Shown here piece after piece: positions 1-8,104 of a DNA stretch of 64,000 nt; position 1 is the stretch's first letter; each line of letters opens with the position of its first letter. Both the position numbers and the translations under genes were made by a program. The DNA comes from Flavobacterium sp. LC2016-23 (lineage in GTDB: Bacteria > Bacteroidota > Bacteroidia > Flavobacteriales > Flavobacteriaceae), in the NCBI RefSeq assembly GCF_009674775.1, contig NZ_WKKE01000023.1:1-64000 (forward strand). The letters are read 5' to 3'. Under the pieces are notes generated by a model. That model ran no database searches and was not told where the DNA came from. It was given only the letters and a program-made list of their open reading frames with translations.

Positions 1-2221
1 AAGAAGCGGCAGGGATTACCTGTTGGACTATTTCACCGGCTTCGGTTTTGAAAATGGTACGCAAACTGTCATGACGGTTTACAATGGCTTTCATCGCGTT
101 GCTGAAAGCTGTTGGGTTGAAATTTCCATGGATTTGGCTTACACTTGTAATATGTGCCGCAGTGCTTTGATTGAATTGGTGCAGCATCCAAAATCGCTTT
201 TGCCCGGCAGTCAGTGGATAATTAGTGCTGGCTTCCACAACTTCAATGGGAGCTAGCTGAACCTGTTCCTGATTTTGGAGATACTGGCTTAATTCGGCTA
301 CACTGGCATTTCTGAAAAGCGTCTCTATTGATATCTGGTATCCCAATCGCTGAATTCTGGATAACAATGCTGTCGCTTTTAAGCTATTGAACTGATCGGT
401 AAAGAAATTCTGAGAGAATTCTAAGGTATCATTCTTAAGTATATTTCTGGCAATAGACCACAATTTATCATCTAAGGAAGTGGTATCGTTCCCTTCCTGC
501 TGTGTTAATTGTTCTTCTAATTCCGTTGTTTTCTGAATTTGAGCTTCGTAATCTCCTGCAAGATATTGCTGTACTAACTGGTAATGCTGTACTTTTCCGC
601 TTGTTGTTTTCGGAATACTTTTTACAGCTATCACCTGTTGCACTTCTAAATTCAATTCATTCAAAACTTCTCGTTTTATATCCCAAATCGTCTGAATGAA
701 ATCTTCCGATATCAAACGCTGCTGCACAAAAATCAATAGCTGTTCGGAATGATTTACATCTTTTCTGGCGCTGCAGGCTACGACAGTTTCGGGTTTTAAA
801 TGAAGTTTTTTATGAAGAATTTCTTCAATATCCTGCGGATAAATATTTTGTCCGTTAATAATAATCAGGTTTTTGGCACGTCCGGTGATGACCAAAGCGC
901 CTTCGTACATAAAACCTAAATCTCCTGTTCTGTGCCAGTCATCGTTTGTTTTACAGGCTGCACTTATTTCGGGATCATTATAATATCCTGTGGTAACATT
1001 CGCTCCTTTAATCTGGATATGTCCGATGTGTTTGTCTGCCAATACTTCGTCAGTATCATTCGCTATTCTTACAGGACATTGGTCTAATGGCCTTCCCACT
1101 TCTACGAATGAAGTACTGTTAGCACTATTTTCGTTGGCCACTTCTACTATTCTTTCTCCAATTTTCAAATGATTACGGTCTACAAAATAACATTTGAAAG
1201 GATTCCCAACAATTGGAAGAGTCACCGCCACGCATGCTTCTGCCAGTCCGTAACCCGGATACAGAATGGATGAACTCAATTGAAACTGTGCCATTTCTTC
1301 CAGGAACTGATTACACAGTTTCCATGAAATTGGCTCAGCCCCATTGTACATGATTCTTACCTTCGAAAGATTCCACTCAATCGGATTTTTCGCTGTACGT
1401 ATGGCCGATAAGATGTATTGACAACCAAAATTTGGCGAATACAGTAAACTTGCTTTATGCTCACTTGCCTTTTCCATCCAAAGTAAAGGCCTTCTGATAA
1501 AAAGCGTCGTTGGCAATAGAAATTGCTGAATTTTTCTTAGTGTACACGAGAGATGAAAACAAATAAGCCCCATATCATGTGTCAGTGGCAGCCAGCTTAA
1601 AGATCGGTCTGCCGCAGTGATTTTAGATCGATTTGCAATGTCAGTAATATTGGCTACCAGATTTGCATGTGTTAGTTCTACTCCTTTCGGATTTCCTGTA
1701 GAACCGGATGAAAACTGAATGTAGGCAATATCTTCGGCACGTATATCCGTGTTTTTAATACCTTGGGCTTTCTCTGCTACAGCGGCTTCTGAAAATAGTG
1801 TTGTTTTTGCAATTTTCTGATACGCTGCTTCGGTTACCTCATCACTTTTGTAGGTAAACATTTCTTCGAGCAGGCCTTTATCGCATACTAAAAAAGGATT
1901 GTTTAATTTTTTCCAAATATTATATAATTTATGCTTGTGCCCTTCCTGTCTTCCGATTGCTACCGGAACAGGAATGATTTTCCCCAGTATACATGCCCAG
2001 AAAACCTGTAAAAATTCTGCGTTATCATTTATTTGTATAATCACCTCATCGCCGGAATGCACTCCGAATTCCTGAAGATTATGAAGCGTATACAATGCTT
2101 TACCAAGCAATTCCTGATACGAATACGTTACTTCGTCACTAGAGGAACGAATAAACGTAATTCCGGTTTGCGCTTGTGCCGCATTTTCTAAAACATCAAC
2201 TAAAGTGTTACTAATAAGCAT
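1..2221 (-). CDS. Fatty-acyl-AMP ligase / ACP / condensation-domain lipopeptide loading protein (3' end missing)
   Basis: The frame stays open from an ATG at 2221 to the left window edge (about 740 codons), so the protein is incomplete. Residues 1 to about 580 form an acyl-AMP ligase with an ATP-binding SSGSTGNPKG loop (171-180), the HDMGL signature of long-chain and FAAL enzymes (215-219) and a GYGLAEA motif. An acyl-carrier domain follows, with its phosphopantetheine serine in FNSLKA near residue 613. A condensation domain begins near 664 (YPLTAGQKRFW) and is cut before its HHxxxDG motif. By family knowledge this protein activates a free fatty acid, loads it on its own ACP and N-acylates the first amino acid. 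It is the last gene of the biosynthetic operon seen here, 120 bp after the phosphopantetheinyl transferase. Whether an A domain follows the C domain cannot be seen. The call of fatty acid rather than another carboxylate is an inference. Confidence 0.88.
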   Translation of the reverse strand, partial: MLISNTLVDVLENAAQAQTGITFIRSSSDEVTYSYQELLGKALYTLHNLQEFGVHSGDEVIIQINDNAEFLQVFWACILGKIIPVPVAIGRQEGHKHKLYNIWKKLNNPFLVCDKGLLEEMFTYKSDEVTEAAYQKIAKTTLFSEAAVAEKAQGIKNTDIRAEDIAYIQFSSGSTGNPKGVELTHANLVANITDIANRSKITAADRSLSWLPLTHDMGLICFHLSCTLRKIQQFLLPTTLFIRRPLLWMEKASEHKASLLYSPNFGCQYILSAIRTAKNPIEWNLSKVRIMYNGAEPISWKLCNQFLEEMAQFQLSSSILYPGYGLAEACVAVTLPIVGNPFKCYFVDRNHLKIGERIVEVANENSANSTSFVEVGRPLDQCPVRIANDTDEVLADKHIGHIQIKGANVTTGYYNDPEISAACKTNDDWHRTGDLGFMYEGALVITGRAKNLIIINGQNIYPQDIEEILHKKLHLKPETVVACSARKDVNHSEQLLIFVQQRLISEDFIQTIWDIKREVLNELNLEVQQVIAVKSIPKTTSGKVQHYQLVQQYLAGDYEAQIQKTTELEEQLTQQEGNDTTSLDDKLWSIARNILKNDTLEFSQNFFTDQFNSLKATALLSRIQRLGYQISIETLFRNASVAELSQYLQNQEQVQLAPIEVVEASTNYPLTAGQKRFWMLHQFNQSTAAHITSVSQIHGNFNPTAFSNAMKAIVNRHDSLRTIFKTEAGEIVQQVIPAAS

Positions 2222-2341
2222 ATTAAAACATTATTAAATCTCACCACTAAGGAAGCAGCGAAAAAATATATTCTTTAAAGAATTCGGTTTGTTTTCAGGG
2301 ACTGTTTGAATTGTAAATAAACGATTGTGATACAGCGTTTA

Positions 2342-2980
2342 TTAAAATTCCTTTTGTATTACCACTACAGGGTCTTTGTATGGCTCTTTGGCAGCCATAT
2401 GCACTATATATTTTTCGGAAAGCGGAATTTCTTTTACATACCAGTTGCCATGATGGGCAACGGTTGCCAGATCACCCTTAATTTCAATGTCTGTCAACGG
2501 AATGTTTAATCCGTTTCCGATGGCTTTTACTACAGCTTCTTTTTTAGTCCAGTGGCTGTAAAAAGTTTTGTAATCTTCGGGATCCTGATATATTATCTTT
2601 GCCTCAGCCGGGGTCCAGCAATTATAAAAATCTGTTTTATTAATTGGTTTCAGGGCTTCAGCGTCTATCCCAATACTTCCGTTTGTTGCAATGGCACACA
2701 CTACCAAATTTTCGGAATGTGAAATATTAAAATCCATTATTCCGGGAACAGAAGGTCTGCCGTATTTATTGTACGTGAGCACGGAAAGATCCATTTTCTG
2801 AAGTCCGCTGTCCTGCAGTGCCTGTGTCAGTAATAACTTTCCGATCAAAGAAGTATGGGCATCTTGCCAATTTTTATAACGGCCAATTTTTAGCTGAATG
2901 GCAGACGGCATTTGCTTAAGATACTTCTTAAAATCAAAGTCGTTTAACGGCCGGGGTACAATAGCATAATAAACTCGCAT
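2342..2980 (-). CDS. Sfp-type 4'-phosphopantetheinyl transferase
   Basis: This 212-residue protein would transfer phosphopantetheine from coenzyme A to the carrier-domain serines of the neighbouring synthetases. The Sfp family motifs are all present: NISHS at 85-89, GIDAE at 104-108 with the metal-binding Asp and Glu, and WTKKEAVVKAIG at 144-155, matching the (W/F)xxKExxxK signature. Its length is typical of the Sfp class rather than the shorter AcpS class. It lies in the middle of a run of same-strand biosynthetic genes, 89 bp after the small secreted protein and 120 bp before the acyl-loading gene. It is therefore probably dedicated to this lipopeptide pathway, although such enzymes are often promiscuous. 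Confidence 0.93.
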   Translation of the reverse strand: MRVYYAIVPRPLNDFDFKKYLKQMPSAIQLKIGRYKNWQDAHTSLIGKLLLTQALQDSGLQKMDLSVLTYNKYGRPSVPGIMDFNISHSENLVVCAIATNGSIGIDAEALKPINKTDFYNCWTPAEAKIIYQDPEDYKTFYSHWTKKEAVVKAIGNGLNIPLTDIEIKGDLATVAHHGNWYVKEIPLSEKYIVHMAAKEPYKDPVVVIQKEF

Positions 2981-3069
2981 GATTTTTTACAGTAATGCCA
3001 AATGTATCCGGAAAGGTTTCCGGATGCATTCGCATTATTTAGGTTTTGGTTATCTTAAACGTTGTGCTT

Positions 3070-3663
3070 TTATTTACTAACTTTTGAAAGCTTAAATGAA
3101 GGCCCGTCTCCTCCGGCAGAATTAAGAATAAAAGGTAAATCCCTGTTGTTTAAAATCCAGTATTTTGAATCCCCGTTTTTTTCGGCCACGTAGATAGCGT
3201 CAATTTCTTTACCGTCTATTATAATTTCTTTTCCTTTTGGTATCTCTTTCAATTCGAAAGTTTTATCGTCATACTTAGCCGTTTTTTTGCTTTTTATTTC
3301 ATCCAGAAACTTTTTTGAAACACAAAAAATAGTCTGGTCTTTAGGAAGTATCCTAACTTCTGACGGATTTAGTGCCTGCCAGTTAAAGTATTTACCTGAC
3401 TCAAGTCCTTTTGGAGAAATCACCCATTTTCCGGAAATTTTCTTATCTCCATTGATCATCGTATATTCAAGAACTGTCTTTTTAGCATTCAATTCTTTGA
3501 TTTCCAACGGAAGCAATACTTCATTTCCTTTAGGGTCTTTCGCGGAATAGGTTAAAACTAAATTCTGTTTGATATCCAGATTTGTTTTCTTTTGTGCTGT
3601 TACTGAAGAAGCAACAAACAGAATTAGTAAAGCGATTGATAACGTTTTCATTTTTAAGTTCAT
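3070..3663 (-). CDS. Secreted hypothetical protein inside the NRPS operon
   Basis: I do not recognise the family of this 197-residue protein. The N-terminus has a Sec signal peptide with a positive start, a hydrophobic core and a likely cleavage after VTAQ at about residue 24. A second in-frame methionine (MKTL) lies four codons downstream and could be the real start. The mature part is Lys-rich and looks beta-rich, without cysteines that would suggest a lipobox. It starts 11 bp after the type II thioesterase stop, so it is co-transcribed with the peptide genes. A periplasmic accessory or immunity role is possible but only suggested by position. Confidence 0.75.
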   Translation of the reverse strand: MNLKMKTLSIALLILFVASSVTAQKKTNLDIKQNLVLTYSAKDPKGNEVLLPLEIKELNAKKTVLEYTMINGDKKISGKWVISPKGLESGKYFNWQALNPSEVRILPKDQTIFCVSKKFLDEIKSKKTAKYDDKTFELKEIPKGKEIIIDGKEIDAIYVAEKNGDSKYWILNNRDLPFILNSAGGDGPSFKLSKVSK

Positions 3664-3674
3664 GGTTTTTAATT

Positions 3675-4385
3675 TTAATAGTTGTTCAATAATTTTTTTG
3701 TACTTATATAATATTTAAATAAAGCTGTGATTTCCTGTTTGTGCTGAAATATAAAGAAATGATTCCCTTCAAACTCCTTAACATCAATAGGATGAATAGT
3801 TTCTTCTCCCCAGGCTTTCGCTTCTTCCCAGCTGACTTTGTCTTTGTTTCCAATGAAGACCGTTAGCCGCATTTTTAAGGGATCTTTCTTTTCGTAGGCA
3901 AAGGTTTCAATGGTTTTAAAATCGGCCCTTAACGAAGGTTCAAAAAGTGCCATGAGTTCATCATTACCTAAAATTTCTTCCGGACATCCGCCCATGTCCC
4001 TGATTTTATTGACGAATTCATCTTTAGGCAGATCATGATAAAAAGGAGGTTCTCTTCTGATCTTTGGAGGTTTACAACCTGAAACAAATAAATGAACCGG
4101 GCGCTGGAAGTCATTTTCCTCGATTTTATGTGCCAGTAAATAAGTCAGGATGGCCCCCATACTATGTCCGAAAATCGCATAAGGCCTTGAAACGTTTTGT
4201 TTTAACTGTTCAAACAAATCATCGACTATCGGCTGAACATCTGTCAGCAAAGGCTCGTGAAATCTTTTTCCTCTTCCGGGAAGTTCCAGTGTAATCAGAT
4301 TAATATTTCTATCTAAAAATTCTTCCAGAGGATAGTAGGAGTATTTATTTCCTCCTGCAAAATGTAAACAGATCAGATCCATCAT
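3675..4385 (-). CDS. Type II (editing) thioesterase
   Basis: This 236-residue alpha/beta-hydrolase belongs to the GrsT/SrfA-D/RifR family. It removes misprimed or stalled acyl groups from NRPS carrier domains. Visible features are the early HFAGGNKYSYYP oxyanion region, ELPGRGKR at 34-41, the nucleophile serine in GHSMG (Ser75), a likely acid Asp182 in IGNKDKVSW and the catalytic His209 in EGNHFFI. It is free-standing, as expected for type II enzymes, and no type I thioesterase is seen in the synthetase sequence inside this window. It sits 19 bp after the exporter gene and 11 bp before the small secreted protein. Confidence 0.93.
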   Translation of the reverse strand: MMDLICLHFAGGNKYSYYPLEEFLDRNINLITLELPGRGKRFHEPLLTDVQPIVDDLFEQLKQNVSRPYAIFGHSMGAILTYLLAHKIEENDFQRPVHLFVSGCKPPKIRREPPFYHDLPKDEFVNKIRDMGGCPEEILGNDELMALFEPSLRADFKTIETFAYEKKDPLKMRLTVFIGNKDKVSWEEAKAWGEETIHPIDVKEFEGNHFFIFQHKQEITALFKYYISTKKLLNNY

Positions 4386-4404
4386 ATCAAATCATTTTTC
4401 TTAA

Positions 4405-6072
4405 TTAATTGGCCGTTTTTATACTGGCTGTAAAATCGGGTATGCTATTTTTATCGCTTACAATTTTTCCGAAATTAAATTTGATCACTCTGGTAGCCCT
4501 GTCAAAATATTCATCATCGTGCGTGATGGCGATAATTGTTTTCCCTTGTTCTTTAAGTTTCGGCAATATCTCTTCATAAAAATATTTTCTGAATCCGGGA
4601 TCTTGTTCTGCTGCCCATTCATCCAGAATAATGATCTCCTTTTCTTCCAGTAAAGCATAGATCAGTGCCAGTCTTTTTTGCTGTCCTTTGGATAAGTTTT
4701 TATCATACACATTTCGTTCTTCATCCAGGTGCAGTACTTCCTGCATTTTCATCATGTCAATATGTGCTTTTAATTCGCCTGTATTTTCTTTTAATTCAAA
4801 TTCATCATAGTTTTCACTGAAGATGTAGTTGGTAGTGAAAACGGCGGCTATTTTATCGCTGTAGTACATTAACTGACCGGAATCAATCTTCTGACCGTTA
4901 AAATAGATAGCGCCTTCGTAGGGTTTGTACAATCCGGTTAGTAAGTTTCCGAAAGTACTTTTACCACTTCCGTTTCCGCCGGTAACGAAGATGATCTCTC
5001 CTTTTTTGATGGTAAGATTTACGGGCTGCAGGTAAAATTTCTGATTTCGCTCTTCATCATTGTAGAAATAGGTGACATTTTCTAATCTGATTTCTTCAAA
5101 TGGCAGCTCGTTCACTAATTTGCTCGGAACAATCCTGTCCTGAATGGGATCCAGCATTTGTTCGATTAGATTTAAACGTTCTATTGAAATCTTTACCATG
5201 GTGTAGGTTGGAATTAACGTGATCAAAACCGCTACTGGACCTATAAGATATAAGATCGTTACCAGAAAAGCTGTTGTTTTTTCAGTACTGATATTGAAAT
5301 AAACCGGCAGTACAAACATGACTATTCCCAGGATAATGTACCAGCTGTAATAGCCGGTTAATTCATTATCCATATATTTTATGGAAGTGTCTATCGCAAT
5401 GTCTTTTCCTTTTAACCTGTTTTTTACCAGGAATTTGCTGAAGATATTATTGCTTCGTGTAATGCCCATTTTTAATTCTTTGAAACCATAAAGCATATCG
5501 GCTAAATACTGATAATAAGCATTTTGCAAATCTCTTCTTTCATTTAAATCTTTTTCGATCGCATTGTTCCTTACGAGGTAAAAAACCAATAAAAGTACCA
5601 TGGCCGCCACCACTAAACCTGCTCCAACCGGAGAGATGTAGAATAAATATCCGAAACAGCATAAGATTACGATCAGGGAGTTGAATGCATTCATGAATAC
5701 TTCAGGTATACTTCCCAATACTTTAGTATCATTAATGGCGGTATATATTTTTTCATTTCCTATTTCTTCAAAATCCTGATAGGAAGCCATACGCAGTTTT
5801 TTCAGGATCATAATTTCAAAATCAAATAATAAGGTATTTGTCAGCTTAATCATATAGGTTTGAAAGAAACGGGAACAGACTAAAGAGGCCAGAATAATTG
5901 CTATAAAAAGTGCCCAGTCGTATTGCGGAAAAAATGGAATGGGTTGCTTCATTATGGTATTGTTTATAAAAATCAACAATCCGGCGTTCAGAATACTGTT
6001 GAAGACTCCTAAGACGAGCATAAATCCTAAGGCTTTTTTTGATCTGACTAATAAGGTTTTTATAAATTTCAT
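4405..6072 (-). CDS. Cyclic-peptide export ABC transporter (PvdE/SyrD family)
   Basis: This 555-residue protein fuses an N-terminal six-helix membrane domain (about 1-300) to a nucleotide-binding domain. The ATPase has Walker A GGNGSGKST at 365-373, a signature LSKGQQKR at 460-467, Walker B at 480-486 continuing into the DEWAAEQDP sequence typical of this subfamily, and the switch His518 in THDDEYF. Family members export nonribosomal peptides such as pyoverdine precursors and syringomycin across the inner membrane. The gene lies between the asparagine synthase (34 bp gap) and the thioesterase (19 bp gap), so it is the obvious exporter of the product made here. Family membership hints at a cyclic product but does not prove it. 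Confidence 0.93.
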   Translation of the reverse strand: MKFIKTLLVRSKKALGFMLVLGVFNSILNAGLLIFINNTIMKQPIPFFPQYDWALFIAIILASLVCSRFFQTYMIKLTNTLLFDFEIMILKKLRMASYQDFEEIGNEKIYTAINDTKVLGSIPEVFMNAFNSLIVILCCFGYLFYISPVGAGLVVAAMVLLLVFYLVRNNAIEKDLNERRDLQNAYYQYLADMLYGFKELKMGITRSNNIFSKFLVKNRLKGKDIAIDTSIKYMDNELTGYYSWYIILGIVMFVLPVYFNISTEKTTAFLVTILYLIGPVAVLITLIPTYTMVKISIERLNLIEQMLDPIQDRIVPSKLVNELPFEEIRLENVTYFYNDEERNQKFYLQPVNLTIKKGEIIFVTGGNGSGKSTFGNLLTGLYKPYEGAIYFNGQKIDSGQLMYYSDKIAAVFTTNYIFSENYDEFELKENTGELKAHIDMMKMQEVLHLDEERNVYDKNLSKGQQKRLALIYALLEEKEIIILDEWAAEQDPGFRKYFYEEILPKLKEQGKTIIAITHDDEYFDRATRVIKFNFGKIVSDKNSIPDFTASIKTAN

Positions 6073-6106
6073 TTCGTATTGGTTTTAAGAAAGAAGAATT
6101 AATTTG

Positions 6107-7981
6107 TTACACATTTGGTACATCAAAAATGTCAAGAAACATATTGAAAGTCAATACGATGATCAGCAAGTCTAAATCGTAAGGAGGATTTAAAATAAAT
6201 CCGTCTCTACTGTACATTTTTTTAAGGCGTTCTATGGTATCCGGATCGAAATACCCTTGTCTTTTGATGCGGTCGTAAGACAATAAATCGTTGATCCATT
6301 CGCTGTTTGTTTTCAGTAAATGCGGGCTTCCCGGTGCTACGAATCCGAATTTTTCGCGATTAATGATTTGGGAAGGAACATACTTTTGTGCCACTTTTTT
6401 AAGGATGTACTTTTCTTCCATATTCTTTACCATTAACGATGGCGGCACTGTTTTTACAAAGTTGATCAGGTCGACATCCAAAAACGGATAACGGCCTTCT
6501 ACATTATTGGCCAGCGTCATACGGTCTCCGTGATCAGCTATTAAGTGCCCGCCCAGACGCAGTTTGAAATCTACATAGGAACGCTGGTGAAAATGATGCC
6601 TGTTTTTAATGCGTTCGTGATCGATAGCGGGTTCTTTCAGGCAGTCAAAATCTTTATAGGAATCGTTTAAAAGAGGAGAGTAAATCGCCTGTTTGGTTTC
6701 TCTGAATACATTTTCATTTTTTTCGTAAATGAAATCCGGATTTCCCCAAAGCTGTTTTCGAACCTCATCCTCCCGTAAATGCTCTAAGTCTTTGTAACCA
6801 ATATTTCCTTCACGTCTTCCGTCAAATTTGTAGCCTGCATAACCGCCAAATAATTCATCGGCTCCCTCTCCGGAAAGGACTACTTTTATTTTTTCACGTT
6901 TTGCTCTTTCGGACAAGGCAATCGAACAGATGTTATAAGTTTCCTTAAGCGGAGATTCCGAATAATAAATAACATCGCGAAGTTTACTTTCAAAATCATT
7001 CCACTCAAATGGGATCTCATTGTGTTTTGAGTTTACCTGCTCGCTTAAAATACGTTGAAAACGCTGCTCGTTGATATCCTTGTTTTCTGTATTAGGGAAA
7101 CAAATGGAGAATGAGTTGAATTCTTTCTCTTTATCTAAATGTCGCATCATACCTCCGATCATCGAAGAATCCAGTCCGCCACTTAAATAAAAGCCTACGG
7201 GAACATCTGCATTTAAACGATAATTTACCGATTTCAGCAGTAAGTCATTCAGGTTTTCTATGTAATATTCTTCGGTTTTCTGACCGTAGTCATAATCTGC
7301 CGTCGGATAATCCAGATTCCAGTATTCTTTTATCTCCAGCTTGTTATTTCGCAATACAGCATAGTGTCCCGGTTCTAAACTTTTTACATCATCAAAAAAG
7401 GTAATTGGGGCGATATTGGCCGGAAATGTAAAAATCTGATCGAGTCCTTTGTAATCAATCCTTCTCGAAACATCAGGATGTTCCAAAACTGCTTTTATCT
7501 CTGAACCATATACCAAAGCGTGGTCCAGTTTTGCATAGAATAAAGGACAAATTCCGAAATGGTCCCGGGCCATGACGAGTATTTCCTTCTTTTTGTCATA
7601 GAGTGCAAAGGCAAACTGGCCGTTGATCTTATTGAGGAAATCTACACCGTATTCCATGTACAGGTAAACCAGTACTTCAATGTCACAATTGGTATTAAAG
7701 TTGTATCCTTTCGCCTCCATTTCATGACGTAACTCCTTGTAATTGTAGATCTCTCCGTTACAGGTTAATACGATCGATTTATCAGGACTAAAGAAGGGCT
7801 GCATTCCATGGCTTAAATCAATAATACTGAGTCGTACAAACCCAAGTCCCACATGCCCATCCACATAACAGGCCGAATCATCCGGTCCGCGATGCTGGAT
7901 TTTGTTGGCCATAGCCACAATGATATCCTCTCTGGCTACAGATTCTCTATCGAAATTATAAATTCCACTTATTCCACACAT
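6107..7981 (-). CDS. asnB: Asparagine synthase (glutamine-hydrolysing)-like amidotransferase
   Basis: This 624-residue protein has the full two-domain architecture. The N-terminal glutaminase begins MCGISGIYN, where Cys2 becomes the N-terminal nucleophile, and carries the RGPDD motif near 31-35. The C-terminal synthetase has the ATP pyrophosphatase loop SGGLDSS at 267-273 and SGEGADELFGGY at 370-381. The enzyme uses glutamine-derived ammonia to convert a carboxylate to an amide through an adenylate. It lies inside the NRPS operon, so it may amidate the peptide or a precursor, or simply supply Asn. The sequence alone does not separate housekeeping from tailoring use. Confidence 0.9.
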   Translation of the reverse strand: MCGISGIYNFDRESVAREDIIVAMANKIQHRGPDDSACYVDGHVGLGFVRLSIIDLSHGMQPFFSPDKSIVLTCNGEIYNYKELRHEMEAKGYNFNTNCDIEVLVYLYMEYGVDFLNKINGQFAFALYDKKKEILVMARDHFGICPLFYAKLDHALVYGSEIKAVLEHPDVSRRIDYKGLDQIFTFPANIAPITFFDDVKSLEPGHYAVLRNNKLEIKEYWNLDYPTADYDYGQKTEEYYIENLNDLLLKSVNYRLNADVPVGFYLSGGLDSSMIGGMMRHLDKEKEFNSFSICFPNTENKDINEQRFQRILSEQVNSKHNEIPFEWNDFESKLRDVIYYSESPLKETYNICSIALSERAKREKIKVVLSGEGADELFGGYAGYKFDGRREGNIGYKDLEHLREDEVRKQLWGNPDFIYEKNENVFRETKQAIYSPLLNDSYKDFDCLKEPAIDHERIKNRHHFHQRSYVDFKLRLGGHLIADHGDRMTLANNVEGRYPFLDVDLINFVKTVPPSLMVKNMEEKYILKKVAQKYVPSQIINREKFGFVAPGSPHLLKTNSEWINDLLSYDRIKRQGYFDPDTIERLKKMYSRDGFILNPPYDLDLLIIVLTFNMFLDIFDVPNV

Positions 7982-8104
7982 ATTTTTCTAAATTGGTAAG
8001 TCTTTCTGTCAATGCAATTCTGATAAGTGATTTACTTTTTTAATTTTCAAAAGACTTAAAAACATTGTTTTGAACACTTTAATAATTCGTTTTTTATATA
8101 AAAC

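Noticed and set aside
2316..2343. AATAAACG/CGTTTATT hairpin after the phosphopantetheinyl transferase as a terminator
   Set aside because: It is a weak AT-rich stem with a 12-nt loop that overlaps the stop codon and has no T-run. Termination here would cut off the acyl-loading gene.
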